Origin: Veillonella sp.
GTDB taxonomy: Bacteria; Bacillota; Negativicutes; Veillonellales; Veillonellaceae
NCBI GenBank assembly: GCA_022737715.1
Contig: JAIITD010000013.1
Coordinates: 1 to 22,887 of the forward strand
DNA: 22,887 bases
Direction of reading: 5' to 3'
The notes below the pieces were generated by a model that was given only the letters and a program-made list of their open reading frames with translations, was not told where the DNA came from and ran no database searches. This document shows, piece after piece, positions 1 through 5,177 of this stretch. The first letter of the stretch is position 1, and each line of letters begins with the position of its first letter. The translations under genes and the position numbers were made by a program.

Positions 1-870
1 CAAAAAACATATTTTGCTGAAAAAATGGGCATTGATGCAAAACAAATGGTAGCAGTAGCGGTCACACCTTGTACTGCTAAGAAATTTGAAATTCGTCGTG
101 ACGAAATGAATTCCTCTGCAGAATACTGGGAATCGCCAGAAATGCGCGATACAGATTACTGTATTACTACACGTGAACTTGCTAAATGGTTGCGTGCAGA
201 AGAAGTTAATTTTGATGAATTGGAAGACTCCACGTTTGATCCATTGATGGGTGAAGCATCCGGTGGCGGCATCATCTTCGGTAATACAGGTGGTGTTATG
301 GAAGCAGCTATGCGTACTGCTTATAAACTTGTAACAGGTGAAGATGCTCCTAGCACATTGATTCCATTCGAAGCTATTCGCGGTATGGATGGTGCACGTG
401 AAGCTGATGTAGTGATTGGTGATAAAACATTACATGTAGCGGCTGTTCATGGTACTGGTAACTTGCGTAAATTCATTGAACGCATGCGCGCAGAAAACAT
501 CCATTATGATTTCATCGAAGTTATGGCTTGCCGCGGTGGCTGTATCGGTGGCGGTGGTCAACCACGCGTTAAATTACCTATGGCCGACAAAGCTCGTGAA
601 GCTCGTATTGCTTCCTTGTATACGCGCGATAGCGAAGTGGCGATTAAGTCCTCTTGCGATAACCCAGATATTCAAAAATTATATGCTGATTTCTTTGATG
701 GCAAACCTATGAGCCACAAAGCGCATCATATGTTACATACTACATTTGTAAATCGCTCTGAAGATTTAGGTCCTAATGGTGCGTGCACTCCAGCTACGTG
801 CCCAACATCTGTGCCTAATTTGAAAAAAGCTGCAGAAGCTGCAAAAGCGGCTGCTGAAGCAAATAATTAA
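1..870 (+). CDS. [FeFe]-hydrogenase, C-terminal part (5' end outside window)
   Basis: This is the C-terminal catalytic part of an iron-only hydrogenase, which interconverts protons and H2 at the H-cluster. The frame is open to base 1, so the gene starts upstream of the window; the ATG at 25 is internal. Two H-cluster signatures are visible: L2 as TPCTAKKFE at 64-90 and L3 as MACRGGCIGGGGQP at 523-564, with the cysteines that hold the [4Fe-4S] cluster and diiron subsite. The first signature (TSC..) must lie upstream. After L3 comes the small-subunit-like C-terminal helical domain (SHKAHHMLH near 712-738). The protein ends in a Cys-containing stretch and an Ala/Lys-rich tail. An oddity is Thr where most family members have Met before the PC of L2. 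Partner subunits, and whether the enzyme is monomeric or electron-bifurcating, cannot be judged here. Confidence 0.93.
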   Translation, partial: QKTYFAEKMGIDAKQMVAVAVTPCTAKKFEIRRDEMNSSAEYWESPEMRDTDYCITTRELAKWLRAEEVNFDELEDSTFDPLMGEASGGGIIFGNTGGVMEAAMRTAYKLVTGEDAPSTLIPFEAIRGMDGAREADVVIGDKTLHVAAVHGTGNLRKFIERMRAENIHYDFIEVMACRGGCIGGGGQPRVKLPMADKAREARIASLYTRDSEVAIKSSCDNPDIQKLYADFFDGKPMSHKAHHMLHTTFVNRSEDLGPNGACTPATCPTSVPNLKKAAEAAKAAAEANN

Positions 871-895
871 TTATTTATAAATTTGAATAAAAATC

Positions 896-924
896 TTGAA
901 AATCCGCATAAAATAGCATATACT
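896..924 (+). promoter_or_regulatory. Sigma70-type promoter for the small gene at 971
   Basis: TTGAAA at 896-901 and TATACT at 919-924 are separated by exactly 17 bp. Each hexamer is one base off consensus. Transcription would begin near 931, about 40 bases before the ATG at 971. No clear terminator hairpin lies between the hydrogenase stop and this promoter. Confidence 0.7.
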
Positions 925-970
925 AATTATTGTGAGAGACAATAATATAATGATCCTTAGAGAGAGGTAT

Positions 971-1153
971 ATGTTAATGACATGGGGCGGACAGAGAGAA
1001 GGTTCTGGTCGTAGACCTCGTATGTATAAGCGCGAATGTCGCTCGTTCCGTTTGACAGACGAGGAATATCAAATCCTGAAACCATTAGTAGAGGCTATTA
1101 GAACGCGTACAGATGCATCTAATAAGCAACACTTAGAGTACTTGAATAACTAA
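971..1153 (+). CDS. Small basic protein with GGQREGSGRRP motif, function unknown
   Basis: This encodes a protein of about 60 residues. The ATG at 971 is chosen because AGAGAGG (960-966) lies just upstream at normal spacing; an in-frame ATG at 977 is also possible. The longer reading from a GTG at 932 would start at the predicted transcription start and has no Shine-Dalgarno. The N-terminus carries WGGQREGSGRRP. This resembles the short WGGxRxGxGRxP motif found at the N-terminus of many small, often phage- or plasmid-associated DNA-binding proteins. The rest (ECRSFRLTDEEYQILKPLV) could form a strand followed by helices, as in ribbon-helix-helix-like proteins. A DNA-binding role is inference only. 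It has its own promoter and terminator, so it appears monocistronic. Confidence 0.65.
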   Translation: MLMTWGGQREGSGRRPRMYKRECRSFRLTDEEYQILKPLVEAIRTRTDASNKQHLEYLNN

Positions 1154-1156
1154 ATA

Positions 1157-1186
1157 TTGACATGGCGTATGTATATAAAATATCTT
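1157..1186 (+). promoter_or_regulatory. Possible promoter inside inverted repeat, for a short untranslated RNA
   Basis: TTGACA at 1157-1162 is a perfect -35. A TATCTT hexamer follows at 1181-1186 after 18 bp (4 of 6 matches). Transcription from here would begin near 1193 and run into the terminator at 1239-1271, giving an RNA of about 80 nucleotides with no credible reading frame. The -35 overlaps the left arm of an inverted repeat, so this could be only part of a 3'-UTR structure. Confidence 0.3.
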
Positions 1187-1229
1187 TTTTGTACTCTTCC
1201 AATAATAGCAACTCTTATACATGCCATGT
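1160..1229. repeat. Inverted repeat (7+7 bp arms with a 2-base bulge)
   Basis: The left arm is ACATGGC (1160-1166), GT bulge, ATGTATA (1169-1175). The right arm is TATACAT (1216-1222) followed directly by GCCATGT (1223-1229). All 14 positions pair. The 40-base middle is AT-rich. It could be a 3'-UTR hairpin of the preceding small mRNA or a protein-binding site. Confidence 0.6.
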
Positions 1230-1238
1230 GAATAATCG

Positions 1239-1271
1239 AAAGTTAGACCCTTTTGGGGTCTAACTTTTTTT
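1239..1271 (+). terminator. Rho-independent terminator
   Basis: The stem AGTTAGACCC (1241-1250) pairs with GGGTCTAACT (1256-1265) around a TTTTG loop. Flanking A/T pairs extend the stem, and a run of seven T ends at 1271. It separates the small gene from the PTS operon. Confidence 0.9.
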
Positions 1272-1291
1272 GTAAATAAATACATAAGGTA

Positions 1292-1320
1292 TAGGCATTT
1301 TAACTAGACCTAGTTATAAT
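1292..1320 (+). promoter_or_regulatory. Promoter of the PTS operon
   Basis: A perfect TATAAT at 1315-1320 has a weak -35, TAGGCA (1292-1297), 17 bp upstream. Transcription would start near 1327. This rules out the ATG at 1321 as a translation start and points to the TTG at 1357. The weak -35 would suit an activator-dependent promoter, but no binding site was recognised. Confidence 0.65.
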
Positions 1321-1343
1321 ATGAGTATACAAGTTGTGAGTAT

Positions 1344-1349
1344 AGGAGG
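1344..1349 (+). promoter_or_regulatory. Shine-Dalgarno AGGAGG fixing a TTG start
   Basis: A perfect AGGAGG lies seven bases upstream of the TTG at 1357, which is in frame with the EIIA gene. No other in-frame start codon nearby has a comparable site. Confidence 0.75.
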
Positions 1350-1356
1350 TGTTAGC

Positions 1357-1812
1357 TTGTTACAAGATTTATTATCAGAGGATAATGTATCCTTTCATTA
1401 TCCTGCTGAGACATGGGAAGATGTGATTCGCCACGGTGGTCAGCTCATGGTCGATGCTGGTTTTACAGATCCTACATATACAGAGGCTATGATTGACGTA
1501 GTTCGTGAGATGGGGCCGTACATCGTATTGGCACCGGGTCTTGCTATGCCTCATGCGCGTCCAGAGATGGGGGCTAAACAAGTAGGTACGGCTCTGGTAA
1601 CGTTAGAAAAACCTATCGATTTTGGTAGCCCAGAAAATGATCCTGTATCAGTAGCGGTATTTTTATGTGCGCCGAATAAGGAAGAACATATTCAATTGCT
1701 TACAGATATTGCGACGCTCTTTGAAGATGAAGAATTTCTTGATGCAGCGGTAAATTTTGAAAGTATTGAAGATGTAGAAGCCTTTTTATCGGAACATCTT
1801 GATGAAGCGTAA
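1357..1812 (+). CDS. PTS EIIA component, ascorbate/mannitol-fructose type (UlaC-like)
   Basis: This cytoplasmic phosphocarrier of a phosphoenolpyruvate sugar phosphotransferase system takes phosphate from HPr and passes it to the EIIB encoded next. It is about 151 residues from the TTG start. The active-site signature GLAMPHARPE places the phospho-histidine at residue 66 (codon 1552-1554), as in the PTS EIIA type-2 fold. A longer form from 1321 would add 12 residues but would begin before the predicted transcription start. It is first in a three-gene EIIA-EIIB-EIIC set of the ula/sga type, 15 bases ahead of the EIIB gene. The substrate of Veillonella-type ula-like systems is not fixed by sequence. 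Ascorbate is the family default, and no ascorbate-6-phosphate catabolic gene is in the window. Confidence 0.88.
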   Translation: MLQDLLSEDNVSFHYPAETWEDVIRHGGQLMVDAGFTDPTYTEAMIDVVREMGPYIVLAPGLAMPHARPEMGAKQVGTALVTLEKPIDFGSPENDPVSVAVFLCAPNKEEHIQLLTDIATLFEDEEFLDAAVNFESIEDVEAFLSEHLDEA

Positions 1813-1827
1813 TTTTGGAGGTAAACT

Positions 1828-2103
1828 ATGATTTCTATTTTAACTGTATGTGGTAATGGCATCGGTTCTAGTTTGATGTTAAAAATGAAAATCGAAGAAA
1901 TTTGTGCTGAAAATAATATCGAAGCACAAGTAGAATCAATCGATTTTAATGCGGCTCAAGGTCGCAAGGCCGACTTAATTGTTACTGTAAAGGAATTAGC
2001 AGAACAATTTGAAGACAAGAATGTAGCTATCGTACGTAGTTATATTAATAAAAAGAAAATTAAAGAAGATATTTTGGAACGATTACAAGAAATCGCTAAG
2101 TAA
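1828..2103 (+). CDS. PTS EIIB component, ascorbate-type (UlaB-like)
   Basis: This 91-residue EIIB subunit accepts phosphate from EIIA on a cysteine and hands it to the sugar crossing EIIC. The signature TVCGNGIGSSLMLKMK at the N-terminus contains the phospho-cysteine at residue 8 and the P-loop-like turn of the lactose/ascorbate EIIB superfamily. The length is normal for a free-standing EIIB. A GGAGG site (1817-1821) precedes the ATG at 1828. It lies between the EIIA and EIIC genes, 20 bases ahead of the latter, so the three should be translated together. Confidence 0.9.
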   Translation: MISILTVCGNGIGSSLMLKMKIEEICAENNIEAQVESIDFNAAQGRKADLIVTVKELAEQFEDKNVAIVRSYINKKKIKEDILERLQEIAK

Positions 2104-2123
2104 TTCATAGGGGAGATAATTCT

Positions 2124-3491
2124 ATGGAAATGATATTAGAATTCTTACGAGATGTATTGAGTCAGCCAGCGTTGTTGATTGGTATTATGTCCTGCGTTGG
2201 TTTAATTGCTTTGAAACGACCATTTCATAAAATTATGACTGGTACGTTAAAGCCAATTCTTGGTTATTTAATGCTTGCTGCTGGTGCTGGTGTTATCGTT
2301 AGCAATCTTGATCCACTTGGAAAAATGATTGAACACGGATTCCATATTACCGGTGTTGTACCAAATAATGAAGCTATCGTAGCGGTAGCACAAAAGGTGC
2401 TTGGTGTTGAAACGATGTCTATCCTTGTTGTAGGCTTATTGATGAACTTATTAATTGCTCGTTTCACCAAATTTAAGTATGTATTCCTTACCGGTCACCA
2501 CAGTTTATTCATGGCTTGTTTAATGTCTGCTGTACTTGGTACTGCAGGTTTATCCGGTATTGAATTGATCCTTGTAGGTGGCTTCTTAATGGGCGCTTGG
2601 TCGGCCATTTCTCCAGCTATCGGTCAAAGCTATACTTCTAAAGTTACTGATGGCGATGAAATCGCATTGGGCCACTTTGGTAGTTTAGGTTATTATTTAT
2701 CTGCATGGGTAGCAAAATATGTAGGTAAGGCAGAGGAAAGTACAGAAGATATTGAAATTCCTGAAAAATGGGGCTTCTTGCGTGACTCTACGTTATCTAC
2801 TGCATTGACCATGATTGTATTCTATTTAATCGCCGCTATTGCAGCTGGCTCTGAATTCGTGGCAACCTTATCCGGTTCTATGAGCCCATACCTATTTGCA
2901 GTTATGAGCGCTATGAACTTTGCTGTAGGTGTAGCTATCGTATATTCTGGCGTTCGTATGATCTTGGGTGATTTGATTCCAGCGTTCCAAGGTATTGCTA
3001 CAAAAATCATTCCTAATGCAATTCCAGCAGTAGACTGTGCCGTATTCTTTACCTATGCGCCAACAGCCGTTGTATTAGGTTTTATTAGCTCCTTTATCGG
3101 TGGTATCATCGGTATGCTTATTCTAGGTGCTGTAGGTGGCGTACTTATCATTCCTGGTCTTGTACCTCACTTCTTCTGCGGTGCAACAGCAGGTATCTAT
3201 GGTAATGCTACCGGCGGTCGTCGCGGTGCTGCAGTAGGTGCATTCCTTAACGGTTTGGCTATTACATTCTTGCCTGCACTAGCATTGCCAGTTCTAGGTC
3301 AATTAGGTTTCCAAAACACAACATTCGGCGATGCGGACTTTGCTGTAATGGGCCTTGTACTTGGTAATGCCTTTGAATGGATTGGCATGGCTGGTATTTA
3401 TGGCGTCGTTGTTATTGCAGCCCTTGTTCTTATTACTCCTAACTTCATTAAAACAAAAGGGAAAGTTATTAATTACGTAGAAGAGGAGTAA
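2124..3491 (+). CDS. PTS EIIC component, ascorbate-type permease (UlaA/SgaT-like)
   Basis: This integral membrane permease of 455 residues is close in length to E. coli UlaA. It is hydrophobic throughout, with about ten or more candidate transmembrane segments. Family-like stretches include LIGIMSCVGLIALKRP near the N-terminus, a charged cytoplasmic loop around residues 190-220 (KAEESTEDIEIPEKWG), and the glycine-rich FFCGATAGIYGNATGGRRG near residues 350-370. The last is typical of the UlaA/SgaT family, which couples uptake to phosphorylation by EIIB. GGGGAG precedes the ATG. Its stop codon overlaps the start of the next gene by one base (TAATG at 3489-3493). Ascorbate is the reference substrate of the family; the true substrate here is unknown. 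Confidence 0.9.
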   Translation: MEMILEFLRDVLSQPALLIGIMSCVGLIALKRPFHKIMTGTLKPILGYLMLAAGAGVIVSNLDPLGKMIEHGFHITGVVPNNEAIVAVAQKVLGVETMSILVVGLLMNLLIARFTKFKYVFLTGHHSLFMACLMSAVLGTAGLSGIELILVGGFLMGAWSAISPAIGQSYTSKVTDGDEIALGHFGSLGYYLSAWVAKYVGKAEESTEDIEIPEKWGFLRDSTLSTALTMIVFYLIAAIAAGSEFVATLSGSMSPYLFAVMSAMNFAVGVAIVYSGVRMILGDLIPAFQGIATKIIPNAIPAVDCAVFFTYAPTAVVLGFISSFIGGIIGMLILGAVGGVLIIPGLVPHFFCGATAGIYGNATGGRRGAAVGAFLNGLAITFLPALALPVLGQLGFQNTTFGDADFAVMGLVLGNAFEWIGMAGIYGVVVIAALVLITPNFIKTKGKVINYVEEE

Positions 3492-3886
3492 TGAAAACAA
3501 CTGAGCAACATAGTAATGTAGTAATTCGATATATATTCTTAACCATTGGCGCTATAAGTTTTTGCCTTGGTACAGCAGGTATCGTATTACCAATATTGCC
3601 AACAGTTCCTTTTTATATGCTTACCTTATTTTGTTTAGCTCGTGGATCTGAACGCTTTCACAGAATGTTTTTGGAGTCCCAATTATATAAAAAGACAGTT
3701 GGTGCGTATGAACGCGATAAAGCATTGACGTTGCGGGCAAAGTTGTCCATTTTAGCTTCTGTAACTACAATCATGCTAATAGGTGCCTATTTTTCTAGAA
3801 ATATTCCTATTGCCCTTATCATCATGGCAGTCGTATGGATTGCTCATGTTATAGCATTATTATTTGTAGTTAAAACAAAAAATTAA
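3491..3886 (+). CDS. DUF454/YbaN-family inner-membrane protein
   Basis: This small membrane protein of 131 residues is close to the length of E. coli YbaN. The first segment (YIFLTIGAISFCLGTAGIV) and the following LPILPTVPFYMLTLFCLARG are typical of the DUF454 family. One or two hydrophobic segments follow near the C-terminus, ending in a short basic tail. The biochemical role of the family is not known. Its ATG overlaps the EIIC stop, so it is translationally coupled to the PTS genes and ends just before a strong terminator. Whether it contributes to sugar uptake or simply shares the operon cannot be told. In many bacteria DUF454 genes lie near iron or heme genes, so its closeness to the downstream iron module may or may not be meaningful. 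Confidence 0.85.
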   Translation: MKTTEQHSNVVIRYIFLTIGAISFCLGTAGIVLPILPTVPFYMLTLFCLARGSERFHRMFLESQLYKKTVGAYERDKALTLRAKLSILASVTTIMLIGAYFSRNIPIALIIMAVVWIAHVIALLFVVKTKN

Positions 3887-3896
3887 TAATAATATG

Positions 3897-3938
3897 AAAA
3901 TCCTCCCATTAGCGCATGCTTTAATGGGAGGATTTTTT
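3897..3938 (+). terminator. Strong rho-independent terminator after the PTS operon
   Basis: AAAATCCTCCCATT (3897-3910) pairs perfectly with AATGGGAGGATTTT (3923-3936) around a 12-base loop containing the palindrome GCGCATGC. The stem runs into six T. It isolates the PTS operon from the AraC-family regulator. Confidence 0.95.
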
Positions 3939-4018
3939 AGGTCCATCAATTATATTTAGAAGATGAATGTATATTTCGTATTTTAATAAAGATTACATGA
4001 ATTATTACTAAATTGAAT

Positions 4019-4047
4019 TTGACAATTAATCTCAAAATAATTACTAT
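4019..4047 (+). promoter_or_regulatory. Promoter of the AraC-family regulator
   Basis: A perfect -35 TTGACA (4019-4024) is followed after 17 bp by TACTAT (4042-4047, 4 of 6). A perfect TATAAT at 4060-4065 lacks a matching -35 and is an alternative -10. The stretch 3940-4018 is plain AT-rich sequence in which nothing else was recognised. Confidence 0.55.
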
Positions 4048-4086
4048 TAATGTATTGTTTATAATTTATATATATATGGTGATATT

Positions 4087-4977
4087 ATGAATCCACATGC
4101 TCATATGAAAGGACAATCAGGGGTATGTATAGCTAGACATACCGTATTTGATGGTATTGATTTGCTATTCCTTGATGTAAAGCGTGAAACGATTCAATTT
4201 TTCGCCCAATCTCATACAAAGACCTTTGCAATTAATCATTGTGAAGAGGGCCGTATTGAATGCAAATTCGCATCTGGAGAATACTTGTATATGGGGCCAG
4301 GGGATATGTCGTTAGGGTGGCATATTAGGTCCGATTATCAACATGAAAATTACTTCCCTACAAAATCGTTTAAAGGGATAGTACTATTAGTAGATGTAGA
4401 ACGAGCTCAGCATGTATTAGATACCCTTGTAGCAGATACACAGATTGATTTGGCTGCCATAGCGAATCGATTTTGTGAAAATACAGACTTTGGTATGATG
4501 ATGGAGGAAACCGAGTCGGTTCGCCAAATTTTTTCCAGTTTATATAATGTGCCAGATCCTATTAGGTCTCATTATTTTAAGATCAAGATTGTAGAAATAT
4601 TTTTATTATTATCTGTAATCTCTACAGACTCCCATGAAAAACGAGGGAGTTACCGAAAGCAACAGGTAGATATTGTGAAAGCGGTAAGTAAATATTTGTC
4701 TAAGAATTTCGTCAAACGCATTACCATTGATGATTTATCTCGTGACTTTGATGTCCCTGCATCAACCTTAAAGCGTTGCTTTAAGGGCGTATATGGTGTG
4801 ACGATTCATCAGTTCATCAAAGAATGTCGCCTTAATGAGGCAAAACGTTTACTGCAAGAAACGGATGAATCCATCCTACAAATTGCCAATGCCGTAGGCT
4901 ATGAAAATGGTAGTAAATTTACAAGCACCTTTAAGGAATTTGTCGGTATGACACCGAGTGATTATCGTAGAGTATAA
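4087..4977 (+). CDS. AraC-family transcriptional regulator, probable controller of the receptor genes
   Basis: This is a one-component regulator of 296 residues. Residues 1-190 form an N-terminal sensory domain of the cupin-like kind (HCEEGRIECKF, then GPGDMSLGWHI). Residues 194-296 carry the two helix-turn-helix units of the AraC/XylS family: ITIDDLSRDFDVPASTLKRC is the first, and ILQIANAVGYENGSKFTSTF with the closing GMTPSDYRR is the second. The overall layout recalls siderophore- and heme-linked AraC activators such as PchR and YbtA, but the ligand is not identifiable. The start at 4087 has only a weak GGTGAT upstream. It is followed by the leader of the first receptor gene, and a strong terminator separates it from the PTS genes. 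It is therefore more likely to act on the receptor module than on sugar uptake. Confidence 0.88.
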   Translation: MNPHAHMKGQSGVCIARHTVFDGIDLLFLDVKRETIQFFAQSHTKTFAINHCEEGRIECKFASGEYLYMGPGDMSLGWHIRSDYQHENYFPTKSFKGIVLLVDVERAQHVLDTLVADTQIDLAAIANRFCENTDFGMMMEETESVRQIFSSLYNVPDPIRSHYFKIKIVEIFLLLSVISTDSHEKRGSYRKQQVDIVKAVSKYLSKNFVKRITIDDLSRDFDVPASTLKRCFKGVYGVTIHQFIKECRLNEAKRLLQETDESILQIANAVGYENGSKFTSTFKEFVGMTPSDYRRV

Positions 4978-5052
4978 TTACATATTGTTTAACTATATCT
5001 AACAAAAGTATCAAAATCGTATAATTTTGGTCTTTTCGGAGTAGATATGCAT

Positions 5053-5123
5053 AATACACTTTGCTAACATATTAAATGTAAATGATTTTCAATGTCATTG
5101 GCGTTAGCAGAGTGTATTTTTTT
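5053..5123 (+). terminator. Hairpin with T tract (terminator of araC-type gene or attenuator of receptor 1)
   Basis: AATACACTTTGCTAAC (5053-5068) pairs over 16 positions with GTTAGCAGAGTGTATT (5103-5118), with a single G-U wobble. T at 5117-5123 follows. The 34-base loop is unusually long for a plain terminator and carries the Fur-like operator. It may end the upstream transcript, attenuate a transcript starting near 5030, or both. Confidence 0.65.
5078..5096. promoter_or_regulatory. Fur-box-like operator, copy 1
   Basis: The 19 bases here match 13 positions of the classical Fur consensus (GATAATGATAATCATTATC), including the AATGAT half and the TCA of the other half. The identical sequence occurs at 10284-10302. 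The placement before iron-uptake genes fits Fur control. Confidence 0.55.
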
Positions 5124-5177
5124 ATTGCTAATTGTGATGATGCATATAGTTGAGTGAGATTATAAGAGGAGGCAACA

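Larger units (their letters stand above)
5011..5123 (+). promoter_or_regulatory. Leader element, copy 1, upstream of receptor 1
   Basis: This roughly 110-bp element is repeated almost unchanged before receptor 2 (10218-10330). In order it holds a short inverted repeat, CAAAAT (5012-5017) with ATTTTG (5024-5029), around CGTATA, creating a TATAAT at 5020-5025. Next comes the conserved TTCGGAGTAGATAT, then a long hairpin whose loop contains a Fur-box-like site, ending in a T tract. It lies about 55 bases ahead of the receptor start. The exact promoter could not be assigned: the TATAAT at 5020 has no good -35. A TTGGCG/TTTATT pair (5098-5103, 5121-5126), which abuts the Fur-like site, is possible but weak. 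Confidence 0.65.

Noticed and set aside
932..970. GTG start at 932 for the small basic protein
   Set aside because: It lies at the predicted transcription start with no Shine-Dalgarno; the ATG at 971 has AGAGAGG at proper distance.
1321..1356. ATG at 1321 as the EIIA start
   Set aside because: It abuts the TATAAT at 1315-1320, so it would lie upstream of the transcription start; AGGAGG before the TTG at 1357 explains translation better.
4020..4070. Second Fur-like site before the AraC-family gene
   Set aside because: The best alignment gives about 11 of 19 matches in very AT-rich sequence, which is not distinguishable from background.
5047..5067. Six-codon leader reading frame (MHNTLC, stop) behind CGGAG in leader copy 1
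   Set aside because: Copy 2 has ATA instead of ATG at the same place (10254), so the frame is not kept; the stop codon is conserved only because it lies in the hairpin arm.
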